From Prosapia bicincta (taxonomy: Eukaryota; Arthropoda; Insecta; Hemiptera; Cercopidae), in the NCBI GenBank assembly GCA_036971475.1, contig JBAIZL010000001.1:82449983-82513982 (forward strand): a DNA stretch of 64,000 nt. Reading direction: 5' to 3'. A program made the translations under genes and the position numbers. This document shows positions 25,372 through 35,951 of the stretch, piece by piece (within the stretch, counting starts at the first letter, position 1; each line of letters begins with the position of its first letter). Below the pieces are notes generated by a model. It saw only the letters and a program-made list of their open reading frames with translations, made no database searches and had not been told where the DNA came from.

Positions 25372-25913
25372 ACTTCTGATAATATTTTGTTTTTAAAACT
25401 ATTGTTACCATGATATTGTATTAATAAAGTACAAGCAAATTATTACTTATATGAAAAATATAAGCAGATACTTTAAAATAATCTACTTTGACTGAATTTT
25501 GACCTGGGATGTTATAGAATGTAAATTTCAGGTAAAATCTTTAGCTCATTCCTAAGAAAAAAACATATACATATTTAAATTCTATGTTACCCCCTCAAAA
25601 TACATAATAAACATTGGCTAACTTACACTATGAATGAAAAAAATCTTTTCACTTCTGTATTCATTCTCATACTATTTACTTTTATCACTCATAAACTGTT
25701 TGCCAACCTTATCTAAAGATAATTAACAAAAAAAAAAAACTGTCTGGTTCACTTTGCCTGATAAATTCTTCATAATTTATACTAATATTTTGTTAGTGTG
25801 TAAATTTGTTGTGCCATGTATGCACACTGTACTGCCATACACTGTCAGTTGTCAACAATTAGTCACTTGTTTGTTGTCAACCATGATCTAATTGTTTTGC
25901 TAACCCTCTAGAC

Positions 25914-28222
25914 CAGGAGTGCACAACCTGCAGCCTTGTTTTTTTTTCTTTTTTTTGCGGCCTGCAGACTATTCTAGAATGTTACTCTTCAATTTATAGA
26001 AACGGTAACAGTATTTCATAGGGAAAGGCATATGCCAGCAGAATATTACTGTAATAGCAGTACTAATACATCTGTACATTGTATGTGAGTAACCAAAAAC
26101 ATTTTTTGGAAGGCAGGAAATGGACCCTTAGTTGTTTTATGTTTAAAGCTATTCATCACCACACCATTATACCGATGACTCATTTCCTGTCGCCAAGCTT
26201 TTGTGAGGCAAGTTTTTGTTCTCCATCACTCTTAGACATTTGAGTTGGCAGATAGATGTTCAATAACTCGACACCAATGTAGTTGTATGGTAATATTTGC
26301 TGTGGGAATTCACTAGTCGAACGAACAATGCTTATTCTTTTGTGAATGTGCATTTCTAAAAGTCAGTGTCGAAAAAAGTCAAGTTGAAGATAGTGTTTTC
26401 AAGATAAGTGGACAGAAATAAGAGGTTTTTTTTATTTGTAAAAATAAGGCGAAATGTCTTATTTGCCAAGATTACAATTTGGAAAGACATTACAAATCTA
26501 AGCATTCAAAAACATATAGTCATTTTACAGGGAAACTGAGAAAAGACAAAGTAAACAATTTGAAAAAGAAATTAATGAGTCAACAAAATCTGTTCAAAAA
26601 TATCAGTACAAATTAAGGATCATTATTAGTTAAGGCAAGTTTAAAAATTTTGAAAATATTAACAAAACATTTGAAACCTTTTGCAGATGGATAATTAGTT
26701 ATAGAATGTTTAATGGTCATAGCTGATATTTTATTCCCGGTTAAAAAGAAATAGTTTTACAGATTAGTCTAAGTCGAATGACAATACGTCATAGAGTAGA
26801 AGATATTGAAAACGCTTTGAAACAGAGAATCCCCAAATTCAAGTGGTTTTGCATAGGATGAAACTGTTGACATTTCAGATACTCCCCAGCTTGCTAATTT
26901 TGTTTGAGGCGTTGGTAGAGATTTCAACTACTAAGTATGGTTCCTATTAAAGGCACAACAGGATTTGGTATTTACCAGAAGACAATTAAAGTTTTTGAAC
27001 GTTTTGAATTGAAAGTACATGTAGATAACGTGCGAGTTGTGGCGACTGTTGGCGTTCCATCAATAACTGGGAAAAACATTGTTTCGGTGTCATACCTTTA
27101 TAAAGACTAACAGTTTTTATGTAAATGAACTTATGGCTTTTCACTGTATTCTTCATAAGCAAAATTTATGTACTAAATCATTACATGGTCATCATGATCA
27201 AATGGGTCATGTTATCAAAATTGTTACTAAAGTTGTAAATATTATTTGGAGGAAAGAAAACGTCCATCTCCAATTTAATGACTTTCTTGAGGATATCGAT
27301 AGTGAATTCAAAGATGTAATTTATTGTACTCATATTCGGTGGCTGAGTGCAGGCAAAGTTTTAAGAATTTAATCTTCGTGAAGAAACTAATATTTTTCTT
27401 TGTGATTTTTAAATTACGCTAGTTTAATTTAAAAGTAAACACTGGTTATGTGATTTAGCATTAGATATTATGCATCATATAAACAAACTTGAACACTAAA
27501 CTTATAAGCAAAGTCAATTTAATTTGCTAGTCAGTGGGTCTCATAAGAACTTTTGAAAAAAGTTGCCATTATGGCAAATACAAAAAGTTATGGCTAACCT
27601 CCCTTTGCTTTCATTATTAGATTTCTACAAAAATTACTTACCTCTAGATATGGTTAATCCGGGAGAAATATTTTTTTAAACTTTGGGTTTGTTTGGTAAT
27701 ACTTTTATTTGTGAGCATACTTTTTCATTGCTTGTTCACCTTTATATGACAGTCAACTAGAAATTAACTTTCATAATAGCAACCACAAACAATGAAACAG
27801 ACATTGAACAATTATCAAAAGGAAACGGTGTCAGTAAAATAAACATTTTTCACACTTAATTTAATGTTTTGAATCCTGATGCAACATCAACATTACAACA
27901 ATATAAAGGTAATAAAGAGAATAGTTTTATGTTTAGAATTCTGGTGGTGAAACAACATTGCAACATTATAAATATAAGGAATTATTGATATCTGGATACA
28001 CTGTTATAGTTTTGTATGATATTATAAAATTACTGTGTATGTATGGTATTTATGCATATTACAATATTAAAATATAGGATATAATATTTGAAAATTTAAG
28101 CACAAGTAAATATGATGTATTAAAATTGTTGAACTAGGTAAATTTAAGACAAATTTGAGAAACAGCTAGAGAAAAATGAGCAATTAATTGGACTACCGTT
28201 CCAAAAAGGTTGTGCGCCCCTG
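25914..28222 (+). mobile_element. hAT transposon with perfect 8-bp target duplication
   Basis: The 8-bp duplication CTCTAGAC occurs at 25906-25913 and 28223-28230. The termini caggagtgcacaacct and inverted caggggcgcacaacct match at 14 of 16 positions. An 8-bp duplication and short CAG-starting TIRs are diagnostic of hAT elements. The 2.3-kb interior holds a degenerate transposase of the ZBED/GTF2IRD2-like type. Confidence 0.92.
26425..27790 (+). pseudogene. hAT transposase, ZBED/GTF2IRD2-like, degenerate
   Basis: At the start FFFICKNKAKCLICQDY is followed by LERHYKSKH, a BED-type zinc finger (CxxC then HxxxxH). Further on the sequence reads LSRMTIRHRVEDIENAL, KGTTGFGIYQKTIKVFERFE (about 26950) and GVPSITGKN, the block that holds a catalytic acidic residue in intact members. 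An open frame at 27079-27372 then gives NELMAFHCILHKQNLC, ending in DIDSEFKDVIYCTHIRWLS. That C-terminal block is strongly characteristic of this hAT lineage. Several stops and indels make it inactive. Confidence 0.87.
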
Positions 28223-28230
28223 CTCTAGAC

Positions 28231-29146
28231 TGTGTTGCCAGATAAACCAATAACCGTTATGTTCATTACTTGTATTGAAAAAAGTTCTAGAAAAAACTGT
28301 GACTGGATAACGCCAATAGCTCACAAGAAAACAGCAAACTATTGTATGGCGATATGATCTCTTCAACACACTTTACAGTGCCAGAAAAATAGCAAGAATG
28401 AATAGCCAAGGGGTTATTAAACATAAAATAATAAGTACAACATCATGCATGTAAAAGTGTCAAAATGTCAGCAGATGTAAAGGTGTAATTAGAATTTTAT
28501 ATTACCTTTTAATTAAATTTTTATAGATGCCATCGCCTCTAACAAGTAAAGTTAGTTTAGAAAATTTAAAATTAGGCAATAATCAACAAGCAGGGGCCTA
28601 GGTCTTTTGTCAAAGTCTCACCTATTGTGAATGTGGCTCAATATCAAACAGCCACTCTATCATTGTCCCTCATAGAGCTAAGAATGTTTGCTTATGATCA
28701 TTTCTATGTTAACATGTGTAATTGGGTACTATTTCCTTAATGACTATTACTATTTTGTTTGTGTTTTAGAACTTTTTTACAACTTTTAAATATAATTCTG
28801 TGTGTTTAATTTACATCACAGTAATTTAATAAACTTTGTTAGTAAGTTTATATTGTATTTTTGTGTATAAAACATTTTAGACATAGATTTATATTTTTCA
28901 TGCATACAATATTAGTAAATATTTTGCAAAAAATGAACAAAAACTATTTGTTCAAAAAAATACATACATTTATTTCAAAAGATTAGAAGTTGCAATCCTT
29001 CTCTCAAGATATATATTTTTTTCTACAAGTAAATAAAATAAACTAGCTTCTACAAGTTAACACTACTTATGTTCATCTTAATTTGGTTTTATAGAAAATA
29101 TTTATTTTAATATGGCTTAAATAAGGATAAACCTTATTACAATTAC
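28231..29146. other. Intron 2 sequence next to exon 2, no recognised gene
   Basis: AT-rich intron; no transposon terminus or coding motif recognised. Confidence 0.5.
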
Positions 29147-29382
29147 CTGTAAATGTAAATAATTATCCAATCCATCTAAAGGTGACCAGCTCGATGTATG
29201 TTGATTATTGCAATCTCTTGTCGGAGATGGTGGAGATGATGACGTTTCTACATCATCAGGTGACAGGATGTTACACTTAGCACGTTGAGAACATGAACGG
29301 ATTCGAATATTAAAAGACTTCAAGCACTTATAGCACCAGTATGTGCTAACCCCTAACAAGATCAGCACCCCAGATAACTTGA
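29147..29382 (-). CDS. Host gene exon 2 (membrane segment)
   Basis: Minus strand: acceptor tttttcAG before 29382, donor TTACAG|GTAATT after 29147. It is 236 nt, enters in phase 1 (completing a Gly/Val codon left by exon 1) and exits in phase 0. It encodes VKLSGVLILLGVSTYW, a hydrophobic run long enough for one membrane helix. Basic and Cys-containing residues (CYKCLKSFNIRIRSC) follow and probably face the cytosol. The C-terminal part is Ser/Pro-rich (DDVETSSSPPSPTRDC). The membrane role is inferred from hydrophobicity only. Confidence 0.68.
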
Positions 29383-30387
29383 CTGAAAAATGTGAAAATA
29401 TTATTACAAAATAGTTTTTAAGATTACAAGAAAGTAAATGGCAGTATTTAATTATTACCTATATTATCACACATGGTAATACTTATTAAATAAACTATGC
29501 TTCACTGTACATTCAAGATGTTTTAAAATATTTATGGAGGCACAAAAATTTTTTTTCTTGTTTTGATTTACCCCTCCTGCTTCTCAGTGAAGTGCAAAAA
29601 AAAAATTTGAAATAAGTGACAGCTCAATTATGTGTTGAAACATTTTGTTCATAATACTTTAGCGCAAAATACCATATAATTTAGGTTATAATTACCTGTA
29701 AAGCATTTAGTCAGTTTTGTAATTTTTACCTAGCTTTAAAAAAAACAATTTCAAAACTGGTGGTAACCCCTATTGTAACCAATATAAGGATCTAGCCTTT
29801 TCTGTACACTGGAAGTTTTCAAAAAAATAATGTAACATTCTCAGAAAACTAAAATGTATGTTAAGAATAAGACAAAAAATACATTCTATAGAATGTGTTC
29901 AAGTCTTTTTATAACTTTTAATAGATATTTAATCATGATTAAAAATCTTTTGTTAATATTTCTGTTCTAGAGTCTTTTGCACAAAAACTCTAAAATTTTT
30001 GATTAAACAGAAAATTGTGTCATAAAAGGTTGAGAAACAGTAAAGAATAATTTTATCCTTAATCTTGAATGTTATTAATTCTCCACTTTAGTTAACTGAT
30101 AATAACCTTATAAGAACAAAGGAGAACGATAAAAATGTAAGAAAAATTTTAAAACTATGTATCATAAAAGTTGCCCCTTTTGGGAGATACTATATAAAGT
30201 TTTAAGACACAAATAGTGATTGCGAATGTGTCATGCAGCTAAATGAGTTTAAATAAAAAGTACTATCCCAAAGCCATCTTGATATTAAAATCATATTATG
30301 AGATTCAAGTTATTTTGCATAATTGCTGATAACAAAAAAATATTCAATCTCTCAACAATAACTTTATCTTACTAAATAATTAATATT
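29383..30387. other. Intron 1 sequence, no recognised gene
   Basis: AT-rich intron with no motif recognised. Confidence 0.5.
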
Positions 30388-30468
30388 TGTTCCATCTTCA
30401 CGTGAGCTACTAGTTTTTACTAAACACTTGTAAATATTTACAAACTTGCCTATAGTAGCACTTCCAGC
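30388..30468. repeat. PLE-A terminal fragment
   Basis: 'ttccatcttcacgtgagc' followed by 'tactag' and 'gcctatagtagcactt' matches the outer arm of the PLE-A termini at 39232-39290. The copy ends abruptly after the 'agcactt' box. Confidence 0.75.
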
Positions 30469-30532
30469 AATAAGAAATGTGCCCTAATTGAACTTTTATT
30501 TAAAATACAATTAGACTCTTGTTGTGTAAATA

Positions 30533-31018
30533 CAGCAGTCTCAAAATTCTGAGTCCTGATATTTCGAGCTTCTGTTAAATTTGAGCCTATTCTGTTTCAG
30601 CCTATTTTATCTCCAAGAAATGGAGCCTATAAATGGATTCCAAGAAATGATTATAGCTACACGGTTTACAAAGGAAAGGAGTTGGGCTTACAAGAAATGT
30701 TTATATCAATACAATACGCAATGGAAATGAGTTGGGGGTACCAAGAAATCTTTATATCAATAAGGTATGCAAAAGAAATGAGTCGGGCTTTCAAGAAATG
30801 TTTATATCAATACGATTGCAAAGGAAATGAGTCGAGCTTCCAAGAAATGGTCATATAAAGTTCTATAAACTTATTTAGTGCATTTTTAATTACGGTATTA
30901 GGGTTCATTTAACTCCTGCCTTTTCTAATATACAGGAATGTATTTCCGTATAATCCGAGTTTTTGGTAATTCGAAGGGATCTCGGCCCCATCTACCACGA
31001 ATCATTGAGACTCTACTG
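30533..31018. mobile_element. MITE with TA duplication and internal minisatellite
   Basis: The left end cagcagtctcaaaattc follows TA at 30531-30532. The inverted right end cagtagagtctcaatga precedes TA at 31019-31020. TIRs beginning CAGTAGAGTCTC are common in non-autonomous pogo/Tigger elements. There is no coding sequence; the interior contains the array at 30640-30850. Confidence 0.6.
30640..30850. repeat. 51-bp minisatellite, about 4-5 units
   Basis: The phrase 'caagaaat' recurs at about 30641, 30691, 30742, 30792 and 30841, giving a period of 49-51 bp. Units share 'tttatatcaata' and 'aaatgagt'. Such expansions are frequent inside MITEs. Confidence 0.8.
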
Positions 31019-31020
31019 TA

Positions 31021-31910
31021 TTAATATAAAACACATAAAAATATAAATAAAATAAACTTTGTGTACATTTAAACAGGGCTTATAAATAATCTATCAACCC
31101 TTAGTTTAACATTATACTGTACTATTTATAAAAGTCTTTGTAAGGTTTCTCCAAAGGAGACTACAATTCATAGAAACAATTTCTTGCTACCATTTGTTCG
31201 CTGAACTGTAAGTTCCAGTTCCAAGGCCACATGTAATAAGAGAATACTGCTGTCATAAATGGCCTGAAACTTCGTGTATCCAGCCAACGGACATGATATA
31301 TTAATATTCTTATGTAAATTATTATTGTACAACCGTAGTCATTAATAAAGGTCTGTGACTCAAATACAGATATATACTGCACCTTGAGGATTAAAGTTAT
31401 GACTTGGTGAAGCATCTTGTCAGGTGAATAGACGGCTTTTTTATTAAAACTTTGACACACTTTCACTCTAAGTATTTTTGTTATAAATCTATGTTTGTGT
31501 AATAATTTATGTTTTTATGTCATCAACCTTTTCGTCACCAAATCAAGTATTTGGGTTTTAAAGTATTAATTTATTACATGTTTTTAAAGATACACAATAT
31601 TTTTAAATCACAGAAAATATTTCTCTTTATGAGTACTATAATTTCACATATAACCAATAAATACAATTTATTTTTAACCTTCATTTATTTATTTTGTTGT
31701 AATGGATCTAAAATTGTCTGTTGTGGGATGTCAGAATTTCAAATGAATAACATAAAATGCAGGTCTAAAATACTTTATACTTATAGATAATATCTAGATG
31801 ACTTTATAAATCTATAATAACAAATTCCCAAAGGTATATGCATGAAATGTTACCTTTACAAAACCGATCTCTCTTATAAGCTCATTGGGAAAGATAAATT
31901 CTCCATTATT
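31021..31910. other. Intron 1 sequence, no recognised gene
   Basis: A 101-codon open frame on the minus strand (31161-31466) shows no recognised motif and lacks typical coding composition. Confidence 0.4.
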
Positions 31911-32072
31911 GTCTAGAGTAGTGGTTGCCAACAAAATTTCAATTTTTCAAGGACCCCCTCATAGATTGCTATATTGACAAGGAACCCTCAAATACTTAAA
32001 CTTCAATTGTGGATTACATGCAAAAGAATTTGAGTTATATTAGTTATTAGTAAATAATTTATGGTTTGCCTA

Positions 32073-32088
32073 CCCACTTACTTTAAGA
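32073..32088. repeat. LINE target-site duplication, left copy
   Basis: cccacttactttaaga, identical to 35936-35951. Perfect identity over 16 bp points to a recent insertion. Confidence 0.92.
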
Positions 32089-32100
32089 CTTACTTACTTA

Positions 32101-35100
32101 CTAGCCAACGTCCACTCTTGGCATTTCTGCCATTCGGTGACGCGCTGACCAGTAGAGTATGGCGATTCGCTCCTCAGGTTTTAGATGTGCGCCCGTCTTT
32201 CGCTCCTCCTCCAAGGCAGGACATGTGCGCAGGTGGCATGCGTCAAAATGAACATAGCTACACAGCGGGCATTCTGCAGAGCTCATGGTGCCGAAGCGAT
32301 GCAGGTGGGCTGGTAAGAGGTCATGTCCTGTGAGGATACGGAATGAGGGGACTGCTACGAATCGATCTTCGTGTCGTATCGGTCCTGGTTTTGCCAGCCT
32401 TTCCCAAGATTTTCCATTGGCGATTTCGTGGTATGCTGCCATCATTGTCCGCTTTACTGAGGCATCGATTAGCGCTTTTGCGGCTGATAGGGGCATCTTG
32501 AGTTGTGGCTGCCACAGAATGGTTCCTCTTTTGGCCAAGAAGTCAGCCCTTTCGTTACCCATTATATCTACATGACTTGGGACCCATTGGAGTTTTATGT
32601 TCCATCCATCTTGCAGAAATTTGTTTAGCGTCATTCTTGTTTCCAACGTCAGGCTGCTATCAGTTGGAGAATTCCCGGACAAGGCTGCTATAGCGGATTG
32701 TGAATCAACCAGGAAAACGATGTTTTTGAAGTTAGCGACAGATGACAATTTATTGCAGGCTGCATTTACGGCGGCTACTTCTCCCTCAAAATTACTGCTA
32801 GGAGTGCCAACGGCTATCGTGCCTTCAAAGAGGTGGCAGTAGAATCCTGCACCTGTGTTACCGGTTTGAGGCATGGATGATCCATCGGTATAGACGTGTA
32901 GCCAGTGTCTATAAGGGTATAGGCTGTGTATTGTCTGATAGAAAGACTTCCTCAGTTCCACGCCAAGAGAATCAGTTTTCGTCCTGTGGTGGTCCAAGAG
33001 GTTGAAGTTCGGCTTAGGCAAGTTCGGATAAATTTGAGGAATTCTCAGCTGTTCTGCCGGTTCTCCCAGCGAGATATTATACTTCTTGATTAATGACTCT
33101 GCGTGAGCTAGTGGCGATTTTTGTGTTTTTAACCTTTTACATGCTGGGCGGTAGTTTGACCAGTAGCGACTGTGCGCTCTTTTATTCCTTTCCCAGAATT
33201 TCAGACAGTTTTTGTCTCGTCGGTATTCGAGTGGTTCAATACCGCTTTGAAGTTCCATAGCAGCGATGGGCGTGGTCTTGACCGCTCCTGTGATCGTGCG
33301 CAAAGCAGCGTTCTGTACTTTGTCAAGTTTAGACAAGATACTATTGCTGGCTGTTCCCACAACCTCGCTGCCATATTCCATGACAGGCCTGACATATGTT
33401 TTGTATACTAAACTTAGTACATCCTGGCTTGCCCCCCACTTTGTTGCTGTTAGCCTCTTTAGAATGCGAGAGCGCCTGGAACCTTTTTGCGCTGCGTCTT
33501 CAACGTGTTGTTTCCAGGTGAGTTTTTTATCTAATTGGACCCCTAGATAGGTTGATAGATGCTCTTCTCTCAATTGGGTGCCATTATATTCAAGACTGGG
33601 TTTGATAGTTTTCTTTGTGGAAAGGGTAAACAGCTGGAATACGGTTTTGCTACCACTGACTGTCATTGAATTTTTGGTAGCCCATTGGTGTAGTTTAAGC
33701 AGTGCGGCGTTGAGGACCTCTTGAAGCCCGATTAGACCACTGCCAGTGGCCCACAGGAGGAGGTCATCTGCGTAAAGAAGGGCATTGACTCCTGGGACTG
33801 CGCCGATGGCTGCAATAATATCGTTTATCATAACGTTGAATAGCATGCAACTTAGGACGGCTCCTTGGGGCAGGCCCTCCCTCTGGATTCGGAATCTTGA
33901 AGTGGAACCACTGGACCGGACTCTAATGTGCCTTTGCGAAAGGAAGGATCTTATCCATCTAAGCAGATTACCAGAAAGTCCACAGTTTATAAGTTTATGA
34001 AGGAGCATTTTTCTCCAGACTTTGTCATAAGCACATTGGAAGTCTACCAGAACTGCAAGAGTAGATTGGTGGGAATTAAAACCATCCTTAACGTTCTGCG
34101 TGAATTTCATAATCTGATCCACAGTGTTCATTCTGGGTCGGAAGCCAGCTTGAGCGTCGCTGATAGTATGATTGTCATCCAAGAATTCTTTAAGCCTTTG
34201 GAGTACTAATCGTTCGGCAAGCTTACTGGTTATGCTTGTAAGCGCAATCGGACGGTAACTGCTAACCTGCTCAGCAGGTTTACCTTTTTTCAAGAGAGGT
34301 ATGATTTCGCTTTTCCTCCATTGATCCGGAACGTGTGTTGTCCAAGTAAGATTTATGATTTTAAGGAGCGTCTTCTTTGCCTCTTCACCAAGATTGATCA
34401 GGAACTCTGTGTAGATTCCATCCGGGCCAGCTGATTTTTTGCACTTGAGGGTTGAAAGAGCCATTTCTAGCTCAGCTAAGGTGAAAGGCTTATTAAAAAC
34501 CTTATCTTGCTTTTCGTTCAGACAGTTCGGCGGTGGATGCTTATTCAGGTGTCTTTTGACCGTTTTGTCTGCTGAGATCCGACTGACCTTGGCATAGTAG
34601 GAACAAAATGCATTTGCCATGTCTCTCTTGTCAGTGAGTGTCCGTGTGCCATATAGTAGGGGGTGTGTTTGACGAGGTGTCCCTTTGTTCTCAAGTGTTG
34701 TTATGAATTTATGTGCCTTGACACCATCCTTGCGAAAATCCAGTTTTTTCACGAAGGTCTTGTAAGCAGTCTTTTTCTGAAGTTTTATTTCTCTAGATAG
34801 TTGAGACTGTTTTCGTCTGAGAGTGGTACAGTCGATAAGGTTTCCAGATCTTTCAGCGGATCTTCTTGCTGTGTTACGAGCTTGCTTAAGCGATGTTAGT
34901 GCTTTATTCCAGTAAGGTTTGAACCCCTTGACTTGTCCTCTTGGTACACACTCTGTTGCGCACCTCAGTATGGTTTGGTTGAACAGTTTAACGGTTTCCT
35001 CTGGGTTGTTTTCCTTCAACAGATCGGTTGTTATTAATTGGTCTGTGACTGTTTTGTATCGCTTCCAGTTTCCTTTCTGGAAGTTCCAACGCGGGGCTCT

Positions 35101-35844
35101 GGTGTTTGAGTATGGCTTCTGTTTAAGTTTAACGGTTAAAAGAAGGGCTCTATGGCCACATCCAGCAGCGTCATCAAGAAGCTTGATTTGACTGTTTCCA
35201 TGTATATTTGAGTGGGCCAGGCACAGGTCTGGACGTGACAGACATCCCGCAAATGAGAGGAATGTTGGAGGCGTGTCCATTACGGTTAGGAGGTTATCAT
35301 CCACGAAGTCTTCAATGCAGCGGCCAACAGGGGAAGTTCTGGTATATAACCATCTTTTTGATGGGGCGTTAAAGTCGCCTATCAGGATACAGTTAGGCTG
35401 AATGTCATTAAAAAGGTTACTAATGCCAGGTTGGTTATTTGGCGGATTATATAGTCCGTGAATTACAAATTGTTTTTTGCCCTTCCATATCCTGGTTGTG
35501 ACGGCTTCAAGCAGATCGTCGTCTTCCATGGCATGTGCTATTGAGAATTTGGCCACCACCTCGTTTTTAACTCCAGCCACTATTCCAGATGCCACCTGAC
35601 GTGCTCTGGGAAGTATGTATATAGTGTATCCATTAAATTTATAAAATTCTTGGACCTCGGTTGCAAGACCTGCTTCATATATATAAAAAAGGTCAGCGTC
35701 CGATCGTAAGATCGTGTGTTTTAATTCTAAAAATTTTGAGTTGGTCAAGCCACCGGCGTTCCAGGAAATGACGCGGAGCTCTTCGTCCAGGTCCTGAGAA
35801 GGACCGTTGTTCGTTTTGGCAAGGTTCTTTGGTTGCTTCGACAT
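32101..35844 (-). CDS. LINE ORF: endonuclease, reverse transcriptase, RNase H, zinc finger
   Basis: One uninterrupted frame of about 1247 codons. I take the ATG at 35844 as the start, two codons inside the longest frame, whose first codon is TTG. N-terminus: apurinic-type endonuclease with SWNAGGL, GDFNAPSKRW and CGHRALLL. Reverse transcriptase follows at roughly residues 450-750, with KSAGPDGI, SYRPIALTS, DFQCAYDKVW, GLPQGAVLSCMLFN and the catalytic YADDLLLW. RNase H lies near residues 1000-1130: YTDGSS, FEGEVAAVNAA, DSQSAIAAL and HVDIMGNERADFLAK. The C-terminus has a CPLC-x8-HLRTC zinc motif. All catalytic residues are present, so the copy may be active. The clade is uncertain within the I/R1/Jockey group. 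Confidence 0.96.
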   Translation of the reverse strand: MSKQPKNLAKTNNGPSQDLDEELRVISWNAGGLTNSKFLELKHTILRSDADLFYIYEAGLATEVQEFYKFNGYTIYILPRARQVASGIVAGVKNEVVAKFSIAHAMEDDDLLEAVTTRIWKGKKQFVIHGLYNPPNNQPGISNLFNDIQPNCILIGDFNAPSKRWLYTRTSPVGRCIEDFVDDNLLTVMDTPPTFLSFAGCLSRPDLCLAHSNIHGNSQIKLLDDAAGCGHRALLLTVKLKQKPYSNTRAPRWNFQKGNWKRYKTVTDQLITTDLLKENNPEETVKLFNQTILRCATECVPRGQVKGFKPYWNKALTSLKQARNTARRSAERSGNLIDCTTLRRKQSQLSREIKLQKKTAYKTFVKKLDFRKDGVKAHKFITTLENKGTPRQTHPLLYGTRTLTDKRDMANAFCSYYAKVSRISADKTVKRHLNKHPPPNCLNEKQDKVFNKPFTLAELEMALSTLKCKKSAGPDGIYTEFLINLGEEAKKTLLKIINLTWTTHVPDQWRKSEIIPLLKKGKPAEQVSSYRPIALTSITSKLAERLVLQRLKEFLDDNHTISDAQAGFRPRMNTVDQIMKFTQNVKDGFNSHQSTLAVLVDFQCAYDKVWRKMLLHKLINCGLSGNLLRWIRSFLSQRHIRVRSSGSTSRFRIQREGLPQGAVLSCMLFNVMINDIIAAIGAVPGVNALLYADDLLLWATGSGLIGLQEVLNAALLKLHQWATKNSMTVSGSKTVFQLFTLSTKKTIKPSLEYNGTQLREEHLSTYLGVQLDKKLTWKQHVEDAAQKGSRRSRILKRLTATKWGASQDVLSLVYKTYVRPVMEYGSEVVGTASNSILSKLDKVQNAALRTITGAVKTTPIAAMELQSGIEPLEYRRDKNCLKFWERNKRAHSRYWSNYRPACKRLKTQKSPLAHAESLIKKYNISLGEPAEQLRIPQIYPNLPKPNFNLLDHHRTKTDSLGVELRKSFYQTIHSLYPYRHWLHVYTDGSSMPQTGNTGAGFYCHLFEGTIAVGTPSSNFEGEVAAVNAACNKLSSVANFKNIVFLVDSQSAIAALSGNSPTDSSLTLETRMTLNKFLQDGWNIKLQWVPSHVDIMGNERADFLAKRGTILWQPQLKMPLSAAKALIDASVKRTMMAAYHEIANGKSWERLAKPGPIRHEDRFVAVPSFRILTGHDLLPAHLHRFGTMSSAECPLCSYVHFDACHLRTCPALEEERKTGAHLKPEERIAILYWSARHRMAEMPRVDVG

Positions 35845-35879
35845 AAACAACTGGTGTAGCGCGTTTTAGGCGAACCTTA

Positions 35880-35935
35880 GTTGATCGTTTAGATTACGCA
35901 GGGGGCACCACGAGCAGGCGATCAACATCACCCCC
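35880..35935 (-). ncRNA. HDV-like self-cleaving ribozyme candidate at LINE 5' end
   Basis: The first 56 nt of the element fold by eye into the nested double-pseudoknot order of HDV ribozymes. P1 is GGGGGU/GCCCCC, starting at element nucleotide 1. P2 is GUUGAUC/GAUCAAC. P3 is GCC/GGU with 7-nt loop UGCUCGU. P1.1 is GC (loop)/GC (after P1). The J4/2 strand is CUAAAC, with C as the presumed catalytic base. P4 is nearly absent. HDV-like ribozymes are known at the 5' ends of several LINE families, where they release the RNA 5' end. No activity data exist here. Confidence 0.6.
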
Positions 35936-35951
35936 CCCACTTACTTTAAGA
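35936..35951. repeat. LINE target-site duplication, right copy
   Basis: Same 16 bp as 32073-32088. The junction inside the C-run at 35931-35938 is ambiguous by a few bases, because element G's and target G's cannot be told apart. Confidence 0.9.

Larger units (their letters stand above)
32089..35935 (-). mobile_element. Intact LINE (I/R1/Jockey-like, with RNase H), ORF1-less
   Basis: The 3847-bp element lies between perfect 16-bp duplications, oriented like the host gene and inside its intron 1. Order on the minus strand: HDV-like ribozyme candidate (35935-35880), about 35 nt of leader, one long ORF (35844-32101) and a (TAAG)3 tail (32100-32089). There is essentially no 3' UTR. There is no gag-like ORF1, although the 5' terminus looks complete. 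A (TAAG)-type tail and target duplication fit target-primed reverse transcription. Confidence 0.93.

Noticed and set aside
31161..31466. 101-codon minus-strand frame in intron 1
   Set aside because: No known motif and no splice-site support; left unannotated.
32321..34209. Several plus-strand open frames inside the LINE
   Set aside because: Antisense shadows of the 1247-codon ORF.
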